From Bacteroidota bacterium (GTDB lineage: Bacteria > Bacteroidota > Bacteroidia > Chitinophagales > LD1): a stretch of DNA of 64,000 bases. Numbering within the stretch: the first letter of the stretch is position 1; the number at the start of each line of letters is the position of its first letter. The stretch covers positions 217,380 through 281,379 of the forward strand of contig JAFDYN010000010.1 of the NCBI GenBank assembly GCA_018267385.1, given 5' to 3'. Position numbers and translations under genes: made by a program. Below, one piece after another: positions 18,806 through 26,438 of the stretch. The notes under the pieces were generated by a model that did no database searches, had not been told where the DNA came from, and was given only the letters and a program-made list of their open reading frames with translations.

Positions 18806-19918
18806 TTACTTGTCTGCCTCTATGTCAAAGCTGGAGAAGATATTGCCACCACCTATCACATCGTCTCCCTCATAGAAGACGGCACTCTGGCCCGGCGCGA
18901 TGGCAGATACCTCGTGCATAAACTCGACCTTAATGCGGCTATCCTTTTGATAGAGCAGGCTGGACTCGCCGTCGTGCTTGTAGCGGACCTTGGTCAGTGC
19001 CGGGGTGCGGTCTGATAGGTGCTCGTACTTTTGCATATTGAGGTTGCCTACCCACATGCCATTGCGGTTCAGCTCGTGCTCCTCGCCGAGGACTACGGTA
19101 TTGGTCTCAGGGATGATCCCGGTGACAAACATAGGCTTGCCAAAGGCTACGCCGAGGCCTTTCCTTTGCCCTACAGTGTAGAAGGGATAGCCCTTGTGCA
19201 CGCCGAGCTTATTGCCTGCTGCGTCTACGAAGAGGCCACCGTCTACCCGCGCCTCGAGGTCAGGCATGCGGCGCTTCAGGAAGCCCCGGTAATCATTGTC
19301 AGGTACGAAGCATATCTCAAAGCTCTCGGGCTTATTGGCTATATCCAGATAGCCCATCTCGCGGGCCATCTGCTTGATCTCCGGCTTGTGGTACTTGCCC
19401 ATGGGAAACTTGGTACGGCTCAGGCAAGCCTGAGAGATACCCCACAGCACGTAGCTCTGATCCTTATTGAGGTCGAGGCCCCGGCTGACGTAGTGGCGGC
19501 CATGGGCAGCATTCAGCTGGGCATAGTGGCCGGTGGCTATGAACTCGCAGTCCATAGCGTCAGCCCTCTTGAGCAGGGCCTCCCACTTGATATGTGTGTT
19601 GCAGAGGACGCACGGATTGGGTGTGCGGCCAGCCATATACTCTCCTACAAAGTTGTCTATCACATAGTCGCCAAACTCATCTCGGATGTCTACGATAAAG
19701 TGGCTGAAGCCCAGGTCTACGGCTATGGCCCGTGCATCATTGATAGAGTCCAGTGAGCAGCAGCCGGTCTCCTTCTTGGAGCCGCCGGAGGTGGCATAGT
19801 CCCAGGTCTTCATGGTGATGCCTATGACCTCATAGCCCTCCTCATGCAGCATGACGGCTGTCACGGTACTATCTATACCGCCGCTCATGGCCACCAGTAC
19901 TTTTCCTTTCTTGCTCAT
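18806..19918 (-). CDS. mnmA: tRNA-specific 2-thiouridylase MnmA
   Basis: 370 aa. It makes 2-thiouridine at position 34 of Lys, Glu and Gln tRNAs, using ATP and sulfur relayed by a persulfide. The PP-loop SGGIDST (12-18) binds ATP. The catalytic pair is present: a Cys in NPCVLCN and a second Cys in ESFEICFVPDNDYRGFL. The central loop VGQRKGLG and a C-terminal beta-barrel follow. Length is normal. Start ATG 19918, about 9 bases from a good -7 element. Confidence 0.96.
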   Translation of the reverse strand: MSKKGKVLVAMSGGIDSTVTAVMLHEEGYEVIGITMKTWDYATSGGSKKETGCCSLDSINDARAIAVDLGFSHFIVDIRDEFGDYVIDNFVGEYMAGRTPNPCVLCNTHIKWEALLKRADAMDCEFIATGHYAQLNAAHGRHYVSRGLDLNKDQSYVLWGISQACLSRTKFPMGKYHKPEIKQMAREMGYLDIANKPESFEICFVPDNDYRGFLKRRMPDLEARVDGGLFVDAAGNKLGVHKGYPFYTVGQRKGLGVAFGKPMFVTGIIPETNTVVLGEEHELNRNGMWVGNLNMQKYEHLSDRTPALTKVRYKHDGESSLLYQKDSRIKVEFMHEVSAIAPGQSAVFYEGDDVIGGGNIFSSFDIEADK

Positions 19919-19926
19919 CGGGCCTG

Positions 19927-19934
19927 CAAAGATA
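19927..19934 (-). promoter_or_regulatory. Bacteroidota-type -7 element for mnmA
   Basis: On the minus strand the bases read TATCTTTG, a perfect TAnnTTTG match, ending 9 bases before the mnmA ATG. No clear TTG is found 20 bases upstream (TAG instead), so the -33 part is weak. Confidence 0.55.
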
Positions 19935-20111
19935 GGCCATAGCAGCCATTAAAGCTAATGTATGTGGCAACACTGTTTGACCGGGCAAGTTTTCCGACTA
20001 TAGAGGGTGGTGATGCGAAAATGACCACCCCTATGTATGTGGCTGGTAGTCAATATGGTTTATAAGGTGTTGTAACAGTGTCTTTTGTGGGTAAATATTT
20101 AAATGCAAGTA

Positions 20112-20142
20112 TTGGCTTTAATAGTAAAAATTGCTATATTTG
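20112..20142 (+). promoter_or_regulatory. Forward promoter with both -33 and -7 elements
   Basis: TTG (20112-20114), a 20-base spacer, then TATATTTG (20135-20142) exactly match the Bacteroidota housekeeping promoter form. Transcription would begin near 20149, leaving a leader of about 168 bases before the gene at 20317, which is unusually long for this window. Confidence 0.65.
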
Positions 20143-20316
20143 TAATGTCTTTTTGACCGCAAAAGCTTTATAAACGCAAAAGCGTGGAAACGCAAAATCG
20201 GCAAATGGATAAGAGGATCAGTTGCCAATGCTTGGTCGTAGTCTCTGGGGGCGGGTCGCCCTTTCAGGGCTTTAATACAGAATATTTTTTCATTTTTTTT
20301 AACCCAAACTGAATCT

Positions 20317-21063
20317 ATGTCAGCTGAAAACGGAAACCGCTATGCGGAAAAATGGACCTACGAGGCGACCATGAAGGCGCTCGAGAAGATCAACACCTTT
20401 GCCATGATGGATGATACGCTCTACCTGGGCATGGCGCTGGCGCGCGCGGGCTACTATGATGATATCTGGCGCTACTGGCGCAAAAAATGGGCGCGCCACT
20501 ATGAGATCATCCATGAGATGAAGATGCTGATGCAGCACTTTGAGGCGCGGATATATACCAATACGGCGCATGGCAAGATACCGCTGCGGCTGGGCATCTT
20601 CACTCTGCAGCATCACTACGGCTGGGGCCGGGAGCCGCAGCAGGAAGATATAAGTTATGTGGCGGAGGCGGATAGGCACCTCTCCCAAACCCTCTCCAAA
20701 GGAGAGGGCTTAATGCAAACAGCCGACCTCTCCCAATCCTCTCCAAAGGAGAGGGCTATAATGCAAACAGCAGATGACTCTCAAAGGCTGTTTAAAGAAG
20801 AAGATTCAAACGTGAAGGCGGTCAGTGTAGATGAAGTCATACCAGAAACAGAAAATGAAGCAGCGGCATCCGCCGCAGCTAAGAACACAAAGCGCTATCC
20901 TATAGAGCTGACGCCGGAGGAACTGCAGATGGAGGTGGGGATCTCTGATGTCCGTGAGATAGAGCGTCGCCTGCGGGAAGAGGACCCGGAGTTGGCAGAG
21001 TTTGACGATCTGGATGAAGATATGGAGTGGGAGGTGTCGACGCCGGAGACGTATAAGGGGTAG
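20317..21063 (+). CDS. Orphan phage-terminase-small-subunit-like protein carrying in-frame palindrome copies
   Basis: 248 aa. Residues 1-110 (RYAEKWT, DTLYLGMALARAGYYDDIWRYW, LRLGIFTLQHHYGW) resemble the DNA-packaging gp3/small-terminase-like proteins found in Bacteroidota phages and genomes; this is from memory and moderately secure. Residues about 121-168 are three 16-residue units (HLSQ.., DLSQ.., DDSQ..). The first two are encoded by the dispersed palindrome and the third is degenerate. The acidic C-terminus (EEDPELAEFDDLDEDMEWE) follows. No other phage gene is near, so it is probably a domesticated or stranded gene. ATG 20317 follows a long leader. Confidence 0.65.
   Translation: MSAENGNRYAEKWTYEATMKALEKINTFAMMDDTLYLGMALARAGYYDDIWRYWRKKWARHYEIIHEMKMLMQHFEARIYTNTAHGKIPLRLGIFTLQHHYGWGREPQQEDISYVAEADRHLSQTLSKGEGLMQTADLSQSSPKERAIMQTADDSQRLFKEEDSNVKAVSVDEVIPETENEAAASAAAKNTKRYPIELTPEELQMEVGISDVREIERRLREEDPELAEFDDLDEDMEWEVSTPETYKG
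20678..20757. repeat. Dispersed palindromic repeat, copies B and C, inside a coding region
   Basis: Two copies of ACCTCTCCC..CCTCTCCAAAGGAGAGGG (20678-20713 and 20726-20757) lie 48 bases apart and are identical in most positions, also sharing the tail AATGCAAACAGC. The 48-base period equals 16 codons and keeps the frame open. Copy A is at 2590-2625. Confidence 0.8.
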
Positions 21064-21119
21064 GAGTTGCCTGGTAAATGTGCCTTGTAGCGGTTCAAAC
21101 GCTATGCAGAGGTGCCACG

Positions 21120-21914
21120 CTATACAAATTTCATGGTGGCGCGCTCCCTGATGCGGGCCAGTGCCGCATCCCACAGCGCTACACGTGCGGCAAGGGCTTT
21201 TTTGACAGCTTCAGTAGCTTCATGCCACCGGCGCTCGTCAGTGCCGCAAAGTTCTGCGGTCATCTGACAGGCCAGCTGTGAATGATGGCCACCATCTACC
21301 TCTATGTGACGCTCTATATAGTACTCCAGCGTACCGAGCTGACCGCTGAGTGAGTGATTGAGGTCTCTGATCAATGCCAGAAACATATCTGGTATGAGGT
21401 CCTCCCGCCCAAAGGTGAAAACAGCGGCCTGGAGGTGTGTCTGCTGCGAGCCGATCACATCAAAGGTGCTGCGCATAAAGGTGCGTACGCCCTCGTTCAG
21501 CCCGGCGTGCTGGGCGGCAGTATCTACGGCACAGCCGTCTCGTACCTGTGCTATAAAGGCATGTATAGGCTGGTGGTCTGCGCCGGACTGCTGCATGGCA
21601 TCAAGGTATAGCTCAAAGTGGCTGACACGCCGGCCGTGCTGGTCTATATCGCTCTCCTCTCCGGTCACTATCTCATTGATGAGGTAGCGCGTCTGCGCAC
21701 TGCCTACCGGCACCCATGGCAGGGTGACGCAGGTGAGCGAGCGCTGAAGGGATTTGAGCAGGCTCATGAAGTCCCATACGGCGAAGACGTGATGCTGCAT
21801 GAAAATGTGCAGATCCTCTATGGTACGGATATGATCGTAAAGCGGGTGGTCTATGATCTGCTGCCGCAGCGTAGCTATCTCTGCGCGCAGGCGCTCTATA
21901 TATATATCACTCAT
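21120..21914 (-). CDS. DUF3050 protein (haem-oxygenase-like fold)
   Basis: 264 aa, soluble. The sequence LRAEIATLRQQIIDHPLYDHI, then FMQHHVFAVWDFMSLLKSLQR and YIERHIEVDGGHHSQ, matches the DUF3050 family, predicted to have the helical haem-oxygenase/TenA-like fold. The conserved His (MQHH, ERHIEVDGGHH) and Glu could form a di-metal site as in related oxygenases. No reaction has been assigned to the family in my knowledge. It is convergent with the gene at 20317 and has no obvious operon partner. Confidence 0.8.
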   Translation of the reverse strand: MSDIYIERLRAEIATLRQQIIDHPLYDHIRTIEDLHIFMQHHVFAVWDFMSLLKSLQRSLTCVTLPWVPVGSAQTRYLINEIVTGEESDIDQHGRRVSHFELYLDAMQQSGADHQPIHAFIAQVRDGCAVDTAAQHAGLNEGVRTFMRSTFDVIGSQQTHLQAAVFTFGREDLIPDMFLALIRDLNHSLSGQLGTLEYYIERHIEVDGGHHSQLACQMTAELCGTDERRWHEATEAVKKALAARVALWDAALARIRERATMKFV

Positions 21915-21967
21915 CCTATTACTCTACTGATGCGCCGCGAATGTAATGGAGAAATGCTACAATGAGC

Positions 21968-22174
21968 CTATAGCAGGGCGAAAAACACAAAGGGAATAAG
22001 AAGAAATGATAGGAGCCAGGCCAGCGCAGAAATGAGAAAACGCCACCGGGAGGCCTTAAATAAGAAGAATAGTAGCAAACTTAATACGGTGGCGCCTGCA
22101 AAGGCAATGAATAAAGCAGGTTTCATGATGTAGCCGACGTCATCAGAAAGTAATATGAATAGGAGGGATTGCAT
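21968..22174 (-). CDS. Small membrane protein of unknown function
   Basis: 68 aa with two strongly hydrophobic helices (about residues 18-40 and 46-66) joined by FKASRWRF. ATG 22174 is used; ATG 22126 would give 52 aa and start just before helix 1. No family was recognised. The gene is 26 bases downstream of the HD-domain gene on the same strand, so it could be translated from that transcript. Real but short; a chance frame is possible. Confidence 0.45.
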   Translation of the reverse strand: MQSLLFILLSDDVGYIMKPALFIAFAGATVLSLLLFFLFKASRWRFLISALAWLLSFLLIPFVFFALL

Positions 22175-22200
22175 GTTTTTTCGATTTCAAGAAATGGTCC

Positions 22201-22854
22201 CTAGCTTTTTCCTTCCCACTCCTCATAAAACTGCTCCAGGTAGTTGATCATAAAATCGTGGCGTTTTTGCGCCATTGTCTTACCGGTGGCGGTATTCATC
22301 CGGTCTTTGAGCAGCAGGAGTTTTTCGTAGAAGTGATTGATGGTAGGTGCAGCGGAGTTTTTGTATTGCTCCTTGGTCATGTGCAGGTCGGGCGCGATAT
22401 CCGGATCGTATAGTGCGCGGCCTTTGTAGCCGCCATAGCTGAAGGCGCGGGCTATGCCTATCGCGCCGATAGCATCAAGGCGGTCGGCATCTTGCACCAC
22501 GTCGAGTTCTGTAGAGTGAAAGGTGCGCTCCGTCTTGCCGCCTTTAAATGAGATATTGCGGATGATCTCCACGACATGCGTGATCACCTCCTCCTCCACG
22601 CTGATAGAGCGCAGCCATGCCTCTGCCCGCTGCGGACCTATCTCCTCATCACCACCATGAAATTTGGAATCAGCTATATCATGCAGCAGCGCTGCCAGCT
22701 CTGCCACATAGGTGTCACAGGCTTCGTGCGCCGCTATTTCTTTGGTGGTACGCCATACGCGGTAGATGTGGTGCCAGTCATGGCCGCCCTCTGCTGCAGA
22801 GAGCGTGGCCTTGACGTAGTCTACGGTGTCATTTATCTTTTGCTGGTGCTTCAC
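22201..22854 (-). CDS. HD-domain phosphohydrolase
   Basis: 217 aa from GTG 22854, the only good start. The HD metal site is complete: H in GHDWHHIYRV, the HD pair in ALLHDIADSKF, and D in VVQDADRLDAIGAIGIARAF. The length and the last motif place it with YedJ-like HD hydrolases that act on nucleotides or other phosphate esters; the substrate is not known. Its first 26 bases overlap the end of the patatin gene, so the two are translationally linked. Confidence 0.85.
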   Translation of the reverse strand: MKHQQKINDTVDYVKATLSAAEGGHDWHHIYRVWRTTKEIAAHEACDTYVAELAALLHDIADSKFHGGDEEIGPQRAEAWLRSISVEEEVITHVVEIIRNISFKGGKTERTFHSTELDVVQDADRLDAIGAIGIARAFSYGGYKGRALYDPDIAPDLHMTKEQYKNSAAPTINHFYEKLLLLKDRMNTATGKTMAQKRHDFMINYLEQFYEEWEGKS

Positions 22855-23848
22855 GGGCGGGCAGGGTTGATTCTTCTTTGGTGGATTTGAGTGTGTCCAT
22901 TGATTCCTTATACGCTTTGCGGCCTACGTCTATCAGCTCTGCTGCGCGATAAAACTCAAACACTGACGCCGCCGTACGTGGTATTTCTATGAGGATATCT
23001 ACGGGGTGCATCTGCAGCATGATCTCTACCAGCCGGTCCAGAGAGGCATCATAGGACTCACTCAGCAGCTCAAACATAGACAAAGATGGCAGATTTGTGA
23101 TCTGTTGTACTTCTTTGGTAGTGACGCGCTCTGCCGCATTTTCGGGTTTGGCAGGGGCTTCATCCTGTGTGCTGTCATTGTCTTTCTCTCCGGAGAAAAA
23201 GCTTTTCAGTTTGGCTATGATCTGGGCGGCGCTGCTTTCCGTCTCCTCCGGCGTCACCGTCTGCGTAGCCACGTCTGCCACCAGGTCATGCGGTACTGCG
23301 CCGTTGAGGTTCACTGCCACTACTATCGCATCATCCCTCCGCTGAAATATATCTACCGGCAGCGGATTGAGCACACCGCCGTCTACATACAGTCCCTTCT
23401 CGTGCGCTATCGGAGTAAATACACCCGGTATACCCGACGAGGCCCTGATAGCCTTATACAGATCTCCGCTACTGAAGTGTATCTCCTTACGCGCGATGAT
23501 ATCCGTCGCTACCGCTATGAATTCTATGGGCAGGTCCTCTATATTGCGCGCGCCTGACATCTGCTGCAGCAGTCCGAATATCTTTTCACCTTTCACAAAA
23601 CCTGCCATGGAGAAGGTGATGTCAAAGAGGCGGTACACGTCGCTCTTGGTCTGCCTGATCAGCCAGTCGGTATATTCCTTCATGATGCCGGCGCAGTACA
23701 GGCCACCGATGATGGCTCCCATAGAGCAGCCATACACGCCTACTATCTCATAGCCCTCCTCCTCCAGCATCTGTATCACACCTATGTGGGCTATGCCGCG
23801 GGCGCCGCCACTGCCGAGTACGAGTTGCACTTTTTTCTTGCCGTTCAT
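22829..23848 (-). CDS. Patatin-like phospholipase
   Basis: 339 aa. The N-terminal patatin domain (5-190) holds the oxyanion loop GSGGARGIAH, the nucleophile motif GCSMG (a variant of GxSxG, Ser about residue 42) and the catalytic Asp in DGGVLNPLP. The C-terminal 150 residues are helical and low-similarity, ending in a charged tail (TKEESTLPAREAPAKDK). There is no signal peptide, so a cytoplasmic or inner-membrane-associated lipase is likely. The HD hydrolase gene overlaps its 3' end. Confidence 0.9.
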   Translation of the reverse strand: MNGKKKVQLVLGSGGARGIAHIGVIQMLEEEGYEIVGVYGCSMGAIIGGLYCAGIMKEYTDWLIRQTKSDVYRLFDITFSMAGFVKGEKIFGLLQQMSGARNIEDLPIEFIAVATDIIARKEIHFSSGDLYKAIRASSGIPGVFTPIAHEKGLYVDGGVLNPLPVDIFQRRDDAIVVAVNLNGAVPHDLVADVATQTVTPEETESSAAQIIAKLKSFFSGEKDNDSTQDEAPAKPENAAERVTTKEVQQITNLPSLSMFELLSESYDASLDRLVEIMLQMHPVDILIEIPRTAASVFEFYRAAELIDVGRKAYKESMDTLKSTKEESTLPAREAPAKDK

Positions 23849-23933
23849 ACTGATAAAAATATCTCAAAAAACTATTCGCGGTAAATGATACCCGTCAACG
23901 CCCGAAATCTATAGGGGAGCCATTTGGCTAAAT

Positions 23934-23950
23934 ATTTGTTATTAACAAAT
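23934..23950. promoter_or_regulatory. Perfect inverted repeat upstream of the NAD(P)-binding gene
   Basis: ATTTGTT-ATT-AACAAAT: 7-base arms and a 3-base spacer, 16 bases before the ATG at 23967. It overlaps a near-consensus -7 (AATATTTG, 23931-23938) and could be an operator. No candidate regulator is adjacent. Confidence 0.4.
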
Positions 23951-23966
23951 TCTTAAAACGCATTAC

Positions 23967-24623
23967 ATGAAACGCATTCTGCTATATGGAGCTACGGGCC
24001 GCACAGGCCGTCATGTACTGGACCTGGCACTACAGCGCGGCTATGAGGTAGTGGCGCTGGTGCGGGATAGTAGCAGTATCACCGCCGGTAGCGAACGGCT
24101 CGCGGTGATACAAGGCGACACCACCAGCCTGGATGATATACGCCGCGCCATACAGGGCTGCGATGCGGTGCTGAGTACGCTCGGAGCGCTGCACCAGACT
24201 GATATACTCAAACTGGGCAAAATAGACCCGCCGCATACCCTGGAGCGCAGCATGAGGCCTACCATACAGGCGATGAAAGAAGCCGGAGTGAAGCGCATCA
24301 TCGTACAGACTGCGCTGGGCGCAGGTGATAGCTATCCCGATGTGCACTGGGTCATGCGCCTGCTCATGCGCTGGACCAGGTTTAAAATAGTCTACGCCGA
24401 CCACAATATGCAGGAACAACTGCTGCAGGAGTCCGGCTTTGACTGGACCTTTGTAAGGCCCGTGGGATTAAATGACAAAGACGAACTACGCAAACTACAT
24501 ATAACACTCCACGGCGCGCCACCATCCTTTCAGATCAGCAGGAAGCATGTCGCGCAGTTTATGCTAGACTGCCTCGATAAGGATCTATACATACATCAGG
24601 CACCAGCAGTCTCTGAAAAGTAA
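23967..24623 (+). CDS. NAD(P)-binding (atypical SDR / NmrA-like) oxidoreductase
   Basis: 218 aa. The nucleotide-binding loop GATGRTGRHVLDLALQRGYEV (at residues 7-27) has the GxxGxxG fingerprint of the atypical SDR/NAD(P)H-binding family. The central strand CDAVLSTLGAL is followed by IIVQTALGAGDSYP. The active-site YxxxK is not clearly present, as is usual for the NmrA/HSCARG-like branch, which may be redox sensors rather than enzymes. The stop lies two bases from that of the convergent DinB gene. Confidence 0.85.
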   Translation: MKRILLYGATGRTGRHVLDLALQRGYEVVALVRDSSSITAGSERLAVIQGDTTSLDDIRRAIQGCDAVLSTLGALHQTDILKLGKIDPPHTLERSMRPTIQAMKEAGVKRIIVQTALGAGDSYPDVHWVMRLLMRWTRFKIVYADHNMQEQLLQESGFDWTFVRPVGLNDKDELRKLHITLHGAPPSFQISRKHVAQFMLDCLDKDLYIHQAPAVSEK

Positions 24624-24625
24624 CG

Positions 24626-25192
24626 TCATTGCTTTTCTTTCAGAAACTCATCCGTGAAATGAGCCTTCTGTTTCGGCTGTGCAAATTTATCGGCATTATA
24701 TGTCTGTGAGTTGCCGCGCGGTATGGATAGTGAGGCCCAGCTCTCAGCGGCCATCTTGCCTATGAAGACGATCTGCCCTATGTGGTAAGGATAGTGCGCC
24801 AGTTGCCTGTTGATCGCTTCTGTCACGGTGTGCCCCTGATTGCGGATGTAGATGATCTTAGAAAGATCATCGTCTGTGAGTGATCGCAGCGTATCCAGAA
24901 ATACTTTCCAGCCTTTGTCCCAAAGCGCTATCATTTCTTCCCGTGTCTTTATGTGTGCTTCAAATTCCCCATCGCGGTTGCGCCATTCCTTTTCGCCATC
25001 TGTAGTGAGGAAGTCGGTCCAGCGGCTGAGCATATTGCCTGCGAGGTGCTTGACGATCGTAGCAATGCTGTTACTCTCTTCATTGTACTGCCAGAAGAGT
25101 TTTTCGTCCGGTAGCTGCGCAAAGGTTTTTTCGCCCAGTAGCTTGTAGTATTCAAACTGCTTGGTCACGCTCTGCAGATAGTCTGATGACAT
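24626..25192 (-). CDS. DinB-superfamily protein (DUF1572)
   Basis: 188 aa. Four-helix bundle with the likely metal triad of the DinB/DUF1572 group: H in IVKHLAGN (about 49) and two His in QLAHYPYHIGQIVFIGK (about 135-139). Known relatives include bacillithiol- or mycothiol-dependent S-transferases, so a bacillithiol role is possible given bshB1 in the window; the reaction is unknown. It lies 42 bases downstream of the thioesterase gene on the same strand and may be co-regulated by the TetR protein. Confidence 0.82.
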   Translation of the reverse strand: MSSDYLQSVTKQFEYYKLLGEKTFAQLPDEKLFWQYNEESNSIATIVKHLAGNMLSRWTDFLTTDGEKEWRNRDGEFEAHIKTREEMIALWDKGWKVFLDTLRSLTDDDLSKIIYIRNQGHTVTEAINRQLAHYPYHIGQIVFIGKMAAESWASLSIPRGNSQTYNADKFAQPKQKAHFTDEFLKEKQ

Positions 25193-25234
25193 ATGATTGG
25201 TTTTATTGGTTGAATAATATTAAAGACGATTATA

Positions 25235-25717
25235 CTAGCGCAGGGATTTTACCCGCTCCTCAAAAGAAACCGGTGCGGGCAGAGGGGCTACCACGCTTTC
25301 AAAAAACTGTGTCAGCTCATCAGAGTGCTTGTGTCCGCTCCGGGTGCGGAGGTTGTAGTGTACCAGCCGCGTCCACATGACGGCTTTGATCTGTGTCTTG
25401 GCCTCGTTCCACATCACAGCCTCTACCATCAGGGCCTTGTCTGTGAAGCCCGTCAGGCGTGTCTGTATGGTCACGATCTCCATCAGCTCAGCCGGAGCCA
25501 GATAGGCTATCTGTGTCTGCGCCACCACCCACGAGAGGCCTTGCTCACGCGCCAGCTTGTATACATCAAAGTCATAGTAGCTCATGAGCTGGTCCTCGCG
25601 GGCGTTGATGATGTAGTCTATGTAGCGGGCATTGTTGAGATGGTTAAACGGGTCGCAGTCCGGAAACCGGATCACGGACTGGCTTTCGAGTTCTTTGGGC
25701 AAGGTTGTCGTAGTCAT
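25235..25717 (-). CDS. Acyl-CoA thioesterase (4HBT HotDog)
   Basis: 160 aa. The segment VIRFPDCDPFNHLNNARYIDYIINARE has the catalytic Asp and N-N-x-R-Y-I-D signature of the FadM/4HBT HotDog family. It probably hydrolyses acyl-CoA. The promoter upstream (TTG-N20-TATTTTTT, minus strand) contains a palindrome nearly identical to that in the TetR promoter. The TetR gene lies immediately upstream on the same strand, so regulation by that protein is likely. Confidence 0.86.
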   Translation of the reverse strand: MTTTTLPKELESQSVIRFPDCDPFNHLNNARYIDYIINAREDQLMSYYDFDVYKLAREQGLSWVVAQTQIAYLAPAELMEIVTIQTRLTGFTDKALMVEAVMWNEAKTQIKAVMWTRLVHYNLRTRSGHKHSDELTQFFESVVAPLPAPVSFEERVKSLR

Positions 25718-25748
25718 GTTGTTTTATGTTTTGGATTATAAATCGTTT

Positions 25749-25780
25749 AAAAAATACCTATCGGTATATTTTGTATCAAA
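25749..25780 (-). promoter_or_regulatory. Promoter plus TetR operator (site 2) for the thioesterase gene
   Basis: On the minus strand TTTG (25780-25777), a 20-base spacer and TATTTTTT (25756-25749) fit the phylum's promoter. The palindrome ATACC-TATC-GGTAT (25754-25767) sits in the spacer. Read on the minus strand it is ATACCGATAGGTAT, differing from site 1 at one base of fourteen. Confidence 0.7.
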
Positions 25781-25785
25781 AAAAA

Positions 25786-26388
25786 TCAAGGCCTCAATCC
25801 CTGAATAAAATTTTCGAGGTAGCGCATAGCGATACGTAGCTCTGTGGCCCGGCCGTGTACTTTGGCCTGCATCACAGCGCCCTCTATCAGCGACATCAGG
25901 ATCACAGCCACCTCAGTAGGATTCACATCTTTGCGTATCTCTTTGCGCTCTATGCCGCGCTTCACCTGGTTTTCCAGTGACTTCTTCCAGAACGTCAGCG
26001 CTTGTGAGGTTTTCTCCCGCAGGGCCGGATGCGTATCGTCGGCCTCCACAGAGGTATTGAGCAGCGGGCAACCAGCCTTGAGGAATGGTATCTTGAGAAA
26101 GTCACTATACACACGCGGATAGACCAGCAGCCTGTCCACACCATTATCCTGCGCCATGATCCGCTCGCGCAGATAGGCCGTGACCCTGCCAAAATTATAA
26201 TCAAACACTGCCAGCGCTACCTCATCCTTATTCTCAAAATTGCCATAGATACTGCCCTTGGTCAGGCCTGTAGCGGCAGTGAGGTCATTCATGGAGGTGC
26301 CCGCATAGCCCTTCTCATTAAAGATAGGTGCTGTACGCTCTATGATGTACTGCCGCGTGCGCTCTGCCTTGGATAGTGTCTCGCTCAT
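25786..26388 (-). CDS. TetR/AcrR-family transcriptional repressor
   Basis: 200 aa. The N-terminal HTH is typical: RQYIIERTAPIFNEKGYAGT, then MNDLTAATGLTKGSIYGNFENKDEV. The C-terminal helical domain (GCPLLNTSVEADDTHP) resembles the TetR group that includes fatty-acid/aldehyde sensors. Two matching palindromes flank the gene: site 1 in its own promoter (26409-26428) and site 2 before the downstream thioesterase gene. Hence autoregulation plus control of the thioesterase (and perhaps the DinB gene) is likely. A ligand such as an acyl-CoA is inference. Confidence 0.92.
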   Translation of the reverse strand: MSETLSKAERTRQYIIERTAPIFNEKGYAGTSMNDLTAATGLTKGSIYGNFENKDEVALAVFDYNFGRVTAYLRERIMAQDNGVDRLLVYPRVYSDFLKIPFLKAGCPLLNTSVEADDTHPALREKTSQALTFWKKSLENQVKRGIERKEIRKDVNPTEVAVILMSLIEGAVMQAKVHGRATELRIAMRYLENFIQGLRP

Positions 26389-26396
26389 TGCTTAGG

Positions 26397-26428
26397 CAAA
26401 TGTAATGGATTATACCGATTGGTATAAT
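26397..26428 (-). promoter_or_regulatory. tetR promoter with operator (site 1)
   Basis: Minus-strand -7 box TACATTTG (26404-26397) is a perfect TAnnTTTG match 8 bases from the ATG. The 20-base palindrome ATTATACCGATTGGTATAAT (26409-26428) covers the region between -7 and -33, where bound repressor would block RNA polymerase. Confidence 0.72.
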
Positions 26429-26438
26429 TTATTTTTAG

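Larger units (their letters stand above)
19919..20316. other. 398-base intergenic region with promoter, spacer repeat and hairpin
   Basis: Divergent region between mnmA and the gene at 20317. It holds the mnmA -7 box (19927-19934) and a forward promoter (20112-20142). A CGCAAAAGCG-type dispersed tract (20156-20206) and a short hairpin GCCCT-TTC-AGGGC (20259-20271) follow. No open frame was supported. Confidence 0.6.

Noticed and set aside
20317..21063. Prophage remnant around the terminase-like gene
   Set aside because: No portal, capsid, integrase or large terminase gene is nearby and neighbours are cellular.
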